A DNA stretch of 64,000 nucleotides from Thermodesulfovibrio yellowstonii DSM 11347 (GTDB lineage: Bacteria > Nitrospirota > Thermodesulfovibrionia > Thermodesulfovibrionales > Thermodesulfovibrionaceae): positions 1,850,001 to 1,914,000 of the forward strand of contig NC_011296.1 in NCBI RefSeq assembly GCF_000020985.1. The letters run 5' to 3'. The notes beneath the pieces are model-generated. The model made no database searches. It had not been told where the DNA came from and was given only the letters and a program-made list of their open reading frames with translations. Below are positions 17,353 through 26,246 of this stretch, piece after piece. How positions within the stretch are numbered: the stretch's first letter is position 1; each line of letters opens with the position of its first letter. Both the position numbers and the translations under genes were made by a program.

Positions 17353-18087
17353 ATGCAGATAATTCCAGCAATTGACCTTAAAGATGGCAAATGTGTAAGA
17401 CTTCGTCAGGGGAAGTTTAGCGAAGTTACAGTTTATTATGACAATCCCGAAGATGCAGCATTAAGATGGCAGAATGAAGGCGCTGAGGTTCTTCATGTAG
17501 TTGACCTTGATGGCGCAAAAGAGGGAAAAATCGGCAATCTTCCGTCAATAAAAAAAATCCGGGAAGCTTTCAGGGGTAACATAGAAGTTGGAGGAGGAAT
17601 AAGAAGGATTGAGGATATTGAATTGCTCCTTTCCGTAGGAATTGACCGAGTTATTGTTGGCACAATTGCTGTCCAGTCACCTGATTTTGTAAAAGAGGTT
17701 TGTAAAAGATTCCCTAAAAAAATAATTGTAGGCATTGATGCTAAAGATGGGCTTGTAGCTGTAAAAGGCTGGGTTGAAGTTACAGAAATAAGAGCCATAG
17801 AGCTTGCCTTAAAGATGCAGGATTATGGTATCTGGGGTATTATATACACAGATATATCAAGAGATGGAATGCTTACGGGACCAAATATTGAAGCAACAAA
17901 AGCCCTCGTTGAATCAGTCAAAGTTCCTGTGATAGCGTCCGGCGGAGTTTCATCAATTGAAGATATAAGGAAGCTTGCAGAAATTCCACAACTTTGGGGG
18001 GTAATAACAGGCAAGGCAATCTATTCAGGAGCAATTGATTTAAAAGAAGCCTTGAGAATTATAAAAGGGGACGGAGTAAAAAAATGA
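17353..18087 (+). CDS. hisA: Phosphoribosylformimino-5-aminoimidazole carboxamide ribotide isomerase
   Basis: This 244-residue TIM barrel catalyses the ProFAR-to-PRFAR step of histidine synthesis. Signatures are IPAIDLKDGKCVRLRQG (catalytic Asp near residue 8), VVDLDGAKEG, VGGGIRRIEDIE, and IIYTDISRDGMLTGPN (second catalytic Asp), ending with the phosphate site ASGGVSS. No RBS is seen. A TATACT at 17342-17347 ends five bases before the ATG, which suggests a leaderless mRNA. hisF, the next enzyme, lies 1.1 kb downstream beyond the cargo genes. Confidence 0.96.
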   Translation: MQIIPAIDLKDGKCVRLRQGKFSEVTVYYDNPEDAALRWQNEGAEVLHVVDLDGAKEGKIGNLPSIKKIREAFRGNIEVGGGIRRIEDIELLLSVGIDRVIVGTIAVQSPDFVKEVCKRFPKKIIVGIDAKDGLVAVKGWVEVTEIRAIELALKMQDYGIWGIIYTDISRDGMLTGPNIEATKALVESVKVPVIASGGVSSIEDIRKLAEIPQLWGVITGKAIYSGAIDLKEALRIIKGDGVKK

Positions 18088-18290
18088 GCGTTGAAATAGC
18101 AAAAAATAAATTAAAAGAGAGGAATAAAATGTTCTGCGTATTTTGCGGGGAAAAGATAGAGGGACTTAAATAGGAGAGAGAGCACAATTTTAGAGTTGCT
18201 GTATCCGAATATGAATGTGATTGTGGTAAATTCATTAGATTTATAGATACAAAGGGTACCGAGTTATATGCAACAGTAACTATAGATTAG
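18084..18290 (+). pseudogene. Zinc-ribbon-like small ORF interrupted by in-frame TAG
   Basis: The ATG at 18084 overlaps the hisA stop (ATGA). The frame reads 29 codons, hits TAG at 18171-18173, and then continues open in the same frame for 38 more codons to TAG at 18288-18290. The first part has FCVFCGEKI (C18, C21) and the second YECDCGKFI (C45, C47), so both halves of a four-Cys zinc-ribbon-like unit are kept on either side of the stop. It is either a recent nonsense mutation, or two short proteins, or a readthrough gene. No TAG-decoding machinery is visible here. Confidence 0.6.
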
Positions 18291-18322
18291 GATTAAAATA
18301 AATCACTTATTAAAAGATTATA

Positions 18323-19060
18323 ATGAAACAATATGAAGCAGTCATAAAAGTGATGAGAGAAAACGGAGGGTTTGCAACTCTCGGTTTCTTATATCAAGAA
18401 GTTTTGAAAATAAAAGATTGTGTATGGAAAACTAAGACCCCCTTTGCAAGTATCCGACGAATTGTTCAGGACGATAGATTTTTCTTTAAAATAAAACCAG
18501 GACTCTGGGCATTAAAAGAGTATAAAGATAAATTACCTATAAATCTTATTCCTCAGAAATCAATTGTAAAACAGCAGGAATTTAATCATAGTTATTATCA
18601 GGGACTACTTGTAGAAATCGGAAATCATAAAAATTTTCAAACTTTTGTTCCGAATCAGGATAAAAATAAAAAATATTTAAATAGAAAACTTGGTGACATA
18701 ACTACAATAGACAAATTCTACAAATTTAGTTACGACCATATAGTTCAGAAAGCCCAAACTATTGATGTCAGCTGGTTTAATGTAAGAAAAATGCCAGAGG
18801 CTTTTTTTGAAATAGAATATTCAACCGATATTCAAAGTTCTCTATTAAAATTTGTTGAATTACAGGATTTTAATGCGAACTTTGTTATCGTGGCAGACAA
18901 AGTAAGAGAAAAAGAATTTATTACAAAATTGTCTTTAAATGCATTCTCTGCAATCAATAAGAGGGTTAAATTTATGAGCTATGATAAGGTTTCAGATTGG
19001 CATACTAAAACCTATGAACTGATGATTATAGAAAGGAATATAGGTGTTTATTCCCCATGA
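18323..19060 (+). CDS. HARE-HTH protein with endonuclease-like C-terminal domain
   Basis: The 245-residue protein starts with a winged-helix HARE/HB1-like domain (about 1-70: AVIKVMRENGGFATLGFLYQ, ending FFKIKPGLWALKEY). A restriction-endonuclease-like domain follows with a D148 in TIDVSWF and E163/E165 in FFEIEYSTDI, consistent with the PD-(D/E)xK-type core seen in HARE-associated nucleases. No methyltransferase partner is adjacent. It sits between hisA and hisF, on the same strand. A TATAAT overlaps the chosen ATG, so the real start might differ slightly. Likely a defence or DNA-processing nuclease; the target is unknown. Confidence 0.75.
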   Translation: MKQYEAVIKVMRENGGFATLGFLYQEVLKIKDCVWKTKTPFASIRRIVQDDRFFFKIKPGLWALKEYKDKLPINLIPQKSIVKQQEFNHSYYQGLLVEIGNHKNFQTFVPNQDKNKKYLNRKLGDITTIDKFYKFSYDHIVQKAQTIDVSWFNVRKMPEAFFEIEYSTDIQSSLLKFVELQDFNANFVIVADKVREKEFITKLSLNAFSAINKRVKFMSYDKVSDWHTKTYELMIIERNIGVYSP

Positions 19061-19170
19061 GATGGATAGCTACTGGTGATACACAAATTGATAGAATTAT
19101 ATTTGCTGCTGCTGGAAGAAAATATCCTGCACCAGAAAGATATTCAAAACCTATAAATTATTTGGAGTAA
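19057..19170 (+). CDS. Small ORF of 37 codons, unknown
   Basis: The ATG overlaps the stop of the HARE-HTH gene (ATGA) and the ORF ends 3 bases before the hisF ATG, so it fills the gap exactly. The product begins MRWIATGDTQIDRIIF and is rich in Arg, Ala and Tyr. It matches no family I recognise. Its own 3' end supplies the hisF RBS (GGAG). It could be a true small protein, the remnant of a longer gene, or only a translational relay to hisF. Confidence 0.4.
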   Translation: MRWIATGDTQIDRIIFAAAGRKYPAPERYSKPINYLE

Positions 19171-19173
19171 ACG

Positions 19174-20010
19174 ATGCTTGCAAAACGTATAATTCCCTGT
19201 CTTGATGTTAAGGATGGAAGAGTTGTAAAGGGTGTTAATTTTCTTAATCTAAGGGATGCAGGAGACCCTGTTGAAAATGCCCTTTACTATAATGAGGAAG
19301 AGGCTGATGAGCTTGTTTTTCTTGATGTTACAGCGTCCCATGAGAAAAGAAAAATAATCATTGATGTTGTTGAAAGAACTGCCTCAGTAGTATTTATGCC
19401 TCTTACTGTTGGTGGTGGTATAAAAAGCCTTGATGACATAAGGGATTTGCTTAATGCAGGAGCAGATAAAGTATCCATAAACACAACTGCCGTAAAAGAC
19501 CCTTATTTTATTCAAAAAGCTTCAACACGCTTTGGCTCTCAATGCATAGTAATTGCAATAGATGCAAAGAGAGTGGATAAAAACTTTAATCCAAAAGCCT
19601 ATCCACCTGAGTCATGGTTTGATGATAAAGAACTTAGTGATGTGCTCTATAAAGAAGACTCCCGCTTTGTACTTTCCACACATGGTGGAAGACTCATGAG
19701 ACCCATTGATGCAATCGCATGGGCAAAGAAGATGGAAGAATTCGGTGCGGGAGAGATTCTGCTTACAAGTATGGATAGAGATGGAACAAAAGAGGGCTAT
19801 GATATAGAACTAACAAGGGCGATTTCAGAGGCAGTGAGTATTCCTGTTATTGCATCAGGCGGTGCTGGCACACTTGAGCATCTTTATGAAGCTTTTGCTT
19901 ATGCAAAGGCAGATGCAGCACTTGCAGCGTCCATATTTCATTTCAGAGAGTATTCAATAAGAGAGGCAAAAGAGTTTCTAAGGCAAAAGGGAATTCCAGT
20001 AAGAATATAA
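19174..20010 (+). CDS. hisF: Imidazole glycerol phosphate synthase, cyclase subunit
   Basis: This TIM-barrel subunit uses ammonia from HisH to convert PRFAR to IGP and AICAR. Signatures are [19 protein letters not shown] (catalytic Asp near residue 11), [42 protein letters not shown] (second catalytic Asp) and ASGGAGT. At 278 residues it is about 20 longer than most HisF proteins because of an insert near residues 135-165 ([20 protein letters not shown]). GGAG in the end of the preceding small ORF is its RBS. hisH is not in the window. Confidence 0.95.
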   Translation: MLAKRIIPCLDVKDGRVVKGVNFLNLRDAGDPVENALYYNEEEADELVFLDVTASHEKRKIIIDVVERTASVVFMPLTVGGGIKSLDDIRDLLNAGADKVSINTTAVKDPYFIQKASTRFGSQCIVIAIDAKRVDKNFNPKAYPPESWFDDKELSDVLYKEDSRFVLSTHGGRLMRPIDAIAWAKKMEEFGAGEILLTSMDRDGTKEGYDIELTRAISEAVSIPVIASGGAGTLEHLYEAFAYAKADAALAASIFHFREYSIREAKEFLRQKGIPVRI

Positions 20011-20059
20011 GTTGCGTTAATTCTTTTTCAAGTTTCTCATTTTCTATTAGCGCTCTAAT

Positions 20060-20114
20060 TTTGCTGACAGCAAATTAAACTGTTTTTTGCTCTTGCAAAC
20101 TTTTTGTCAGCAAA
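20060..20114. promoter_or_regulatory. Long-spaced inverted repeat between hisF and cstA
   Basis: TTTGCTGACA (20060-20069) and TGTCAGCAAA (20105-20114) are perfect inverted copies with a 35-base spacer. CAGCAAATT also occurs twice as a direct repeat. It could be a weak terminator for the his transcript or an operator for cstA. No T-run follows, which favours a protein-binding site. Confidence 0.35.
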
Positions 20115-20163
20115 TTTAAGAAAGATTTCATAATTTTTCATGCTTTGATATAAAATATTGCCT

Positions 20164-21918
20164 ATGAATACGCTTTTAGTAGTTGTTATTTCTATATTCA
20201 TTTTTTGGTTTGCTTTCAGGTTTTATGCTCGATATATTGCAAAAGTTTTCAACGAAGATGATAGTCACCCTACTCCAGCAAAAACAATAAATGATGGGAT
20301 TGATTATGTTCCTTCAAAGACTTTGGTTGTCTTTTCCCACCATTTCTCCTCTATCGCAGGTGCAGGACCTATAGTGGGTCCTACTGTTGCACTGCTTTAT
20401 GGATTTTATCCTACATGGCTTTGGATTCTTCTTGGTGCCATATTCATTGGTGCTGTTCATGATACTGCCTCAATTTTTACAAGTCTAAGAGAAAAGGGAA
20501 GCTCCATTGTTGAAATAGCAAAAAAAACCATGGGGAAATGGGGTTTCACACTCTTCATAATTTTTGTTTTTTTCATGCTTTTGCTTGTCTGTGCTGCCTT
20601 TCTTGACCTTACCTGTGTGGCTTTGACCTCTGTGGTAAAGCTTAAACTCCTTGGTCTTCCCGAGTCTCAAACACTTTTTCGCACAGTTAGTGACCCAAAG
20701 ACAGGAGAGAGCATGGCAGTAGTTGGCGGAATTGCCTCAACCTCTGTGATTATAATTACAGCCTTTGCCCCATTGATGGGTTATCTTCTTTATAGAAGAA
20801 ACATGAAGGTTTTTTATGCTGTGATGCTGTCCTTAATTGTAATTGTGTTATCAGTCTTCATTGGTTTTGCCTTACCTGTAAGATTTTCTCGTGAGACATG
20901 GATGGTGCTTGTCTCCATATACTGTTTTATTGCCTCAGCAATTCCCGTTTGGGTGGTGCTTCAGCCAAGAGATTTTATAAACTCCTTTTTCCTTTACGGA
21001 GGCATTATAGCACTTATTTTTGCGGCAATCGTAGGAGGATTAAAAGGAATAGAAGTTACCACACCTGCTATAAATATTTCAGAAGGTGCAGCAAAGCTCG
21101 GTCCTGTATGGCCCATTCTGTTTATCACTGTTGCCTGTGGTGCAATAAGTGGATTTCACACTCTTGTAGCAACAGGCACAACTGTAAAGCAACTTTCCCG
21201 TGAGTCTGATGCAAGAAAAATTGGCTATGGAGCAATGCTTGTAGAGAGTATGCTATCTGTTGGAGTTATTGTTGCTCTTGGAGCAGGACTTGCCTATGTT
21301 GCTTACAAAGATATAGTTTTCCCTCAGACAGGAAAATCCAATCCTGTGCTTGCCTTTGCTCTTGGTTCAGGATTGTTTATGGAAAAGGCTTTGGGTATTC
21401 CCTCCTATGTAGGAATTATTTTTGGAATTCTTATGATTGAAGGCTTTGTTATAACAACCCTTGATACAGCAGTAAGGCTGGGAAGATTGATTTTACAGGA
21501 GTTCTGGAGAACTATTTTTAAGAAACCACCACGCATAATCTTTTCCCGTTTTTTTAACTCCACAATAATAATTGTATCAATGTTTCTCCTTGCCTATAAA
21601 AACGGTTTTGCAGTTGTCTGGCCTGTTTTTGGCTCAGCAAATCAACTCATGGCAGCACTTGCTTTGATAGCAATATCACTTTGGCTTACAATGATGCAGA
21701 AGAAGAGACTTTTTACAATTCTTCCAGCCCTTTTCATGCTTATCACAACGATTTGCTCATTGGGATTTCTTTTGATAAAGAAATTTATGCCCTCAGGAAA
21801 CTATCCCCTAATTATAATCACTATTATTCTCTTTCTTCTTGCATGTTTTGTTTTTGTTATAGCATTGAGAAAATTCATTGAATACGCAAAAAATAAAGAA
21901 GTAATGGTTAAGGTATGA
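20164..21918 (+). CDS. cstA: CstA-family carbon-starvation permease
   Basis: This 584-residue polytopic membrane protein belongs to the CstA family, whose characterised members take up peptides or pyruvate. Family blocks are FSHHFSSIAGAGPIVGPTVA (about residues 58-77), GAVHDTASIFTSLREKGSS, GFHTLVATGTT and GSANQLMAALALI. There are about 15 predicted helices. ATG 20164 is preferred over an in-frame TTG two codons earlier. TATAAA (20149-20154) ends nine bases before it, giving little or no leader. Its stop overlaps the next ATG (ATGA), so the three genes to 24649 form one operon. Confidence 0.9.
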   Translation: MNTLLVVVISIFIFWFAFRFYARYIAKVFNEDDSHPTPAKTINDGIDYVPSKTLVVFSHHFSSIAGAGPIVGPTVALLYGFYPTWLWILLGAIFIGAVHDTASIFTSLREKGSSIVEIAKKTMGKWGFTLFIIFVFFMLLLVCAAFLDLTCVALTSVVKLKLLGLPESQTLFRTVSDPKTGESMAVVGGIASTSVIIITAFAPLMGYLLYRRNMKVFYAVMLSLIVIVLSVFIGFALPVRFSRETWMVLVSIYCFIASAIPVWVVLQPRDFINSFFLYGGIIALIFAAIVGGLKGIEVTTPAINISEGAAKLGPVWPILFITVACGAISGFHTLVATGTTVKQLSRESDARKIGYGAMLVESMLSVGVIVALGAGLAYVAYKDIVFPQTGKSNPVLAFALGSGLFMEKALGIPSYVGIIFGILMIEGFVITTLDTAVRLGRLILQEFWRTIFKKPPRIIFSRFFNSTIIIVSMFLLAYKNGFAVVWPVFGSANQLMAALALIAISLWLTMMQKKRLFTILPALFMLITTICSLGFLLIKKFMPSGNYPLIIITIILFLLACFVFVIALRKFIEYAKNKEVMVKV

Positions 21919-23099
21919 TAATAATCTGTGGAGCTGGAATTACAGGACTTTCCCTTGCAAGAGAGCTTGTAAAACAAGGGATTAAGGATATAACAATCAT
22001 AGAAAAGGAAGCCTCTCTTGGTAAACATGCCTCTGGTAGAAACAGCGGAGTGCTACATGCAGGGATTTATTACACTCCTGACTCCCTTAAGGCAAAGTTT
22101 TGTTTAAGGGGTAACTTACTCATGAAACAATACTGTAAGGAAAAAGGGCTTACTTTAATTGAGTCGGGTAAGGTCATAGTAACAAAGAAAGAAAGCGAAG
22201 TCCCTGTGCTTCACGAGCTTTACAGAAGAGCAAAGGCAAATGGAGCAAAGGTTGAGCTCATAGATGAAAAGACTTTGAGAGAGATTGAGCCCTATGCAAA
22301 AACCTGTGAGCAGGCTTTGTATTCGCCCCTCACAGCAGTAATAAATCCAAAAGAGATACTTGACAGTTTAGAGAAAGAGTTAGAGAGTGCAGGAGTTAAG
22401 ATAGAAAAAGGAGTTGCCCTAAGAGGACTTAAGAAAGGTAAACTTCTGACAAACAAAGACACATTTTCCTTTGAACTTTTTATTAATTCTGCGGGCTCCC
22501 ATGCAGACAGAATTGCCCATCTTTTTGGTCTGGCAAAGCAATACAGAATTGTCCCATTTAAAGGACTGTATAAGAAATTGAAGAAGGAAAAGTCATACTT
22601 AGTTAAAGGCAATATCTATCCTGTGCCTGACATAAAAAATCCCTTTCTTGGTGTTCATTTTACAAAGGTGCATGATGGTACTGTCTATGTGGGACCAACT
22701 GCCACACCTGCCTTTGGAAGGGAAAATTATAAACTACTTGATGATTTAGGAATTGAGACAGTTAAGATTTTATGGAGGGATTTATCGCTCTTACTCACTA
22801 ATGAAAAATTTAGAAATACAGCGATTACGGAGATAAAAAAATACTTAAAAGCAAACTTCTACAGAGATGTAAAGGACATGATTGAAGGAGTTAATCCAAC
22901 TGACCTTTTACCTTCCAAAAAAGTCGGCATCAGACCCCAGCTAATTGATATTAAAAAGAAGGAGCTTGTGATGGATTTTTTAGTTATAAAAGATGCTAAC
23001 ACCCTTCACATCCTTAATGCCATATCACCTGCCTTTACTTCTGCCTTTGCCTTTACTGAGTATGTAGTTAAAGAATATATCTTGGAGAACAAAGAATGA
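21915..23099 (+). CDS. lhgO: L-2-hydroxyglutarate oxidase-like FAD enzyme
   Basis: This 394-residue flavoprotein has an N-terminal dinucleotide-binding fold (IICGAGITGLSLARELVKQG) and the LhgO/YgaF signature KHASGRNSGVLHAGIYY at about residues 37-53. It also has PFKGLYKKLKKEKSYLVKGN and the C-terminal GIRPQLIDI. The family oxidises L-2-hydroxyglutarate to 2-oxoglutarate and can pass electrons to quinone. The gene overlaps both neighbours by four bases, so it is coupled to the permease and the kinase fusion. Confidence 0.88.
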   Translation: MIIICGAGITGLSLARELVKQGIKDITIIEKEASLGKHASGRNSGVLHAGIYYTPDSLKAKFCLRGNLLMKQYCKEKGLTLIESGKVIVTKKESEVPVLHELYRRAKANGAKVELIDEKTLREIEPYAKTCEQALYSPLTAVINPKEILDSLEKELESAGVKIEKGVALRGLKKGKLLTNKDTFSFELFINSAGSHADRIAHLFGLAKQYRIVPFKGLYKKLKKEKSYLVKGNIYPVPDIKNPFLGVHFTKVHDGTVYVGPTATPAFGRENYKLLDDLGIETVKILWRDLSLLLTNEKFRNTAITEIKKYLKANFYRDVKDMIEGVNPTDLLPSKKVGIRPQLIDIKKKELVMDFLVIKDANTLHILNAISPAFTSAFAFTEYVVKEYILENKE

Positions 23100-24649
23100 T
23101 AAACTGGGCTAAGGAACTAAAGAAAGAGTCTTTTCCTCATAAACCACAGAATCTGGAGATTATTCAGACTCATATTTCCTATGTATTTATCGCTGATGAA
23201 CTGGTTTACAAAATTAAAAAGCCTGTAAACTTTGGTTTTCTTGATTTTACAACCCTTGAGCTAAGAAAACACTTTTGCGAAAAGGAAGTGGAACTTAACA
23301 GGAGACTCTGTCCTGAGGTCTATCTTGGCGTTGTTCCAATCTCAGAGAAAGAAGGGAGTTACGAGTTGGAGAGTGGGGAGAATATTGTTGAATACGCTGT
23401 TAAGATGCAAAAACTTCCCATTGAAGGAATGATGGAGAAACTGATAAAGGAGGGCTCTGTTACTAAAGAGCACATAGACCTTATTGTGGACATTCTTGTT
23501 CCCTTCTTCAAAAACGCTCGCACAGGTAAAGGCATTGATGAATACGGTTCAATTGAAACAGTCTCTTTTAACACAGAGGAAAACTTTACTCAGACAAAGG
23601 GATATGTAGGACGAGCAATAAACAGATGGAGATATGAAGAAATTGTAAAATGGACAAGGTCATTTATAAAGCAAAATCAGACACTCTTTGAATCCCGCAT
23701 CAGCGGAGGCTTTATCCGTGAGGGACACGGAGACCTCTATTCTGCCAATGCATGCTTTGATGACCTGCGGAAGGTCTATATCTTTGACTGTATTGAGTTC
23801 AATGAAAGATTCCGTTGTGGCGATGTGGCAAGTGACATAGCCTTTTTAAGCATGGATTTAGATTTTCACGGGTTTAGAGAGCTTTCAGAGTATTTTGTCA
23901 ATTCCTATGTTGAAAACTCTGGTGATAGGGATTTATTGAAAGTTTTAAATTTCTACAAATGCTACCGTGCCTATGTACGAGGAAAAATTGGCTGTTTTAC
24001 CTCCGATGACCAAGCTTTGCCAGAGGAAAAAAGAAAAGAGGCACTTGAGACAGCCCGAAAATACTTTGACCTTGCCTATCTTTATGCAGAGGGAAAGCCC
24101 AAAGTTTTTGTTGTTTTCGGACTTTCAGGCACAGGCAAATCAACCCTTGCAAGAGCACTTATTAAAGAAACCCTTGCAGAATGGATTCCTTCAGACATTG
24201 TAAGAAAAAGCCTCGTAGGAATTGCGCCAACAGAGCATCATTATGAACCCTTTGAAAAGGGTATTTATAGCAGGGAATACACTGAGAAAACCTATACAAA
24301 AATGATTGAGATTGCAAAAGAGGCAGTTCTTAAAGGCAGGGATGTAATACTTGATGCCACATTCAAAGACAGAGTCTATAGGGAAAAAGTAGCCCAAGAG
24401 CTAAGCTTTGCTGATATTTACTGGCTTTGGTGTTTTGCTGATGACAGTGTTGTAAGGGAGAGATTCATGAAACGTAAGGAATCCGAAGACATATCTGATG
24501 CCCGCTGGGAAATATACCTTGCTCAGAAAGAAAAATTTGAAGCTCCCGATGAAGTGGACCCTCAAAAACTTATAAAGCTTGATACTTCAGAGGGAACGGA
24601 TTTGATTGGGAGAGTGATAGAGAGAGTTTATGGAGTGGAGAGTTGTTAG
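23096..24649 (+). CDS. Aminoglycoside-phosphotransferase-like/P-loop kinase fusion
   Basis: This 517-residue protein fuses an APH-like kinase domain (about 1-320; Brenner-type EGHGDLYSANACF and metal-binding IFDCIEFNERF) to a P-loop kinase domain. The second part has Walker A VFGLSGTGKSTLARAL at about 334-349 and a gluconate-kinase-like RDVILDATFKDR segment. The same two-domain family is common in bacteria but has no established substrate; small-molecule phosphorylation is the likely role. It is last in the cstA-lhgO operon, so the metabolite may be linked to that pathway. Confidence 0.82.
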   Translation: MINWAKELKKESFPHKPQNLEIIQTHISYVFIADELVYKIKKPVNFGFLDFTTLELRKHFCEKEVELNRRLCPEVYLGVVPISEKEGSYELESGENIVEYAVKMQKLPIEGMMEKLIKEGSVTKEHIDLIVDILVPFFKNARTGKGIDEYGSIETVSFNTEENFTQTKGYVGRAINRWRYEEIVKWTRSFIKQNQTLFESRISGGFIREGHGDLYSANACFDDLRKVYIFDCIEFNERFRCGDVASDIAFLSMDLDFHGFRELSEYFVNSYVENSGDRDLLKVLNFYKCYRAYVRGKIGCFTSDDQALPEEKRKEALETARKYFDLAYLYAEGKPKVFVVFGLSGTGKSTLARALIKETLAEWIPSDIVRKSLVGIAPTEHHYEPFEKGIYSREYTEKTYTKMIEIAKEAVLKGRDVILDATFKDRVYREKVAQELSFADIYWLWCFADDSVVRERFMKRKESEDISDARWEIYLAQKEKFEAPDEVDPQKLIKLDTSEGTDLIGRVIERVYGVESC

Positions 24650-24703
24650 AGTTAGAGAGTTTATGTTTAATCATGAATATATATCAAATAGTTGGAGGGC
24701 TTT

Positions 24704-24916
24704 ATGCTTGAAATAATTTTTATTGTAGAGGAAGACCCAGAAGGTGGATATAATGCCTCAGCTCTTGGGTATTCTATATTTACTCAGGCTGATACTTTAG
24801 AGGAATTGAAAATGAATATTAAAGATGCGATTAAGTGTCATTTTGAAAAAGAAGAGGATTATCCAAAGATTATAAGACTTCACATGGTTAAGGAAGAAAT
24901 TTTTTCCTATGCCTAA
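24704..24916 (+). CDS. HicB-like antitoxin, no HicA partner
   Basis: From the ATG at 24704 (RBS GGAGGG just upstream) this 70-residue protein has a HicB N-terminal partial RNase-H fold: IIFIVEEDPEGGYNASALGY followed by ADTLEELKMNIKDAI. The in-frame TTG at 24692 is part of the RBS region and is rejected. HicB normally neutralises the HicA mRNA interferase. No HicA ORF is found upstream or downstream. It begins the toxin-antitoxin/defence stretch that ends at 27514. Confidence 0.75.
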   Translation: MLEIIFIVEEDPEGGYNASALGYSIFTQADTLEELKMNIKDAIKCHFEKEEDYPKIIRLHMVKEEIFSYA

Positions 24917-25117
24917 GATATTGATTAATTATAGTATGATTCCTTACCAGTCTCCCCAAAAATAGGAATTACAAAATACCAAAAAAGGTTGCACATTATA
25001 AGAACATAATATAGAATCAAGTAACCCGAGGACATTTCCGATGTTCGCTTGAATATCTCATACTTAGAAAAAAGTTTGAATCATAAGATGCTTTTTGAAG
25101 AAAAAAATAAAAATTTT

Positions 25118-26032
25118 TTAGAATAATTCAAAATAATCTTCGTCTATTTTAAGTAGTTCATAGCTTCTTAGAGTTTGCACTCCGATTTTAAATTTCATCA
25201 TATAATCAACTATTTTATCTCCATCAATGAGAATAACTTTAATATCAGATAGTGATTTTGCATATTTTGTTGCATTTTTTGTAAATTGTGAAGTAGTAAT
25301 GAAGACCCCCTTTTTCCCTTTACCTTGTAATGCTCCTACAAATGTTTGTAGTTCTGTTGCACCAACATTACCTGTCCATTGTTTAGCTTGGATGTAAACA
25401 TTATCTAAGCCGAGAATATCTTGTTTTATAATTCCATCTATACCACCATCGTGGCTTTTACCTATATGCTGACTCGCTTCTTCAAAAGAACCTCCATATC
25501 CCATTTTTAATAAGATATCAATCACAAATCTCTCGAATTGTTCTGGAGTTAAAGATTTGATTTTACTTTTTAAATCATATTTTACTAAGTTATTAATTTC
25601 TTCAATTTTTGAGGAGATTACTTCTTCTGGGGTTCCTTCCTCTGTTGATTTATTTTCTATGTTTAGTTTTTCTTCTTTCTTTTGTTTATAAGATAAGTTC
25701 CTCCAAATTTTGAATTCTTCAAATCTCATAAGAAATTCAAAATTTATTTTATCTGGCTTTTCTTTTAAAACCTCTAAACCTCTTTGAGTGATTTTTAAAA
25801 ATCCTCTTCGTGGTATTTCTAAAAGTCCAGCTTTTTGTAAGTAGGTTTTTGCCCAGCGTACTCGATTATTAAATATTGGTTCATTGCCTCTTGGTAATAA
25901 TTTTTCCTTTTCTTCTCTTGTTAATTTAAACTTTTCGGCAAGTTCATTTACAATATCTTTTATGTGTATTTCCTTTTCATCAGAGAGTAACATCAGTAAA
26001 GGTAACATTATTGTCTTATCATCCGGAATCAT
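25118..26032 (-). CDS. mrr: Mrr-type restriction endonuclease
   Basis: This 304-residue protein has an N-terminal Mrr winged-helix domain (about 1-95: RVRWAKTYLQKAGLLEIPRRG) and a C-terminal Mrr catalytic domain. The nuclease residues are E168 (LTPEQFERFV), D195 (HDGGIDG) and Q215-x-K217 (YIQAKQW). A low-complexity linker lies at about 115-160. Mrr enzymes are type IV restriction enzymes that cut methylated DNA, and no methyltransferase is adjacent, consistent with that. RBS GGAGG lies eight bases before the ATG. Confidence 0.9.
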   Translation of the reverse strand: MIPDDKTIMLPLLMLLSDEKEIHIKDIVNELAEKFKLTREEKEKLLPRGNEPIFNNRVRWAKTYLQKAGLLEIPRRGFLKITQRGLEVLKEKPDKINFEFLMRFEEFKIWRNLSYKQKKEEKLNIENKSTEEGTPEEVISSKIEEINNLVKYDLKSKIKSLTPEQFERFVIDILLKMGYGGSFEEASQHIGKSHDGGIDGIIKQDILGLDNVYIQAKQWTGNVGATELQTFVGALQGKGKKGVFITTSQFTKNATKYAKSLSDIKVILIDGDKIVDYMMKFKIGVQTLRSYELLKIDEDYFELF

Positions 26033-26246
26033 GGTATCTTACCTCCGGGTAATATAATTTTTGATTAATTCAGAGACATTATATCCAAAACTCAAAAAAA
26101 TATTATAGACTTAAAATTTATAAGAGTATGTGAAAAGCTTTGACTATCAGATGGAATGTTTGCAATTCTCTAAGTCTTTACTATGTTGTTTATAGGGCAA
26201 AATGCGTACATAGTTTAGCTTTTAAAGTGAAAATATTTTGGAAATA

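Noticed and set aside
24908-24964. A possible HicA start (MPKILIN) overlapping the HicB stop.
   Set aside because: The frame ends after 18 codons and, beyond MPK, shows no HicA pattern or active-site His.
24990-25020. Promoter-like TTGCAC-17-TAGAAT on the + strand with a weak hairpin downstream, a possible small RNA.
   Set aside because: It lies in AT-rich convergent space where chance matches are likely, and no terminator or conserved structure is clear.
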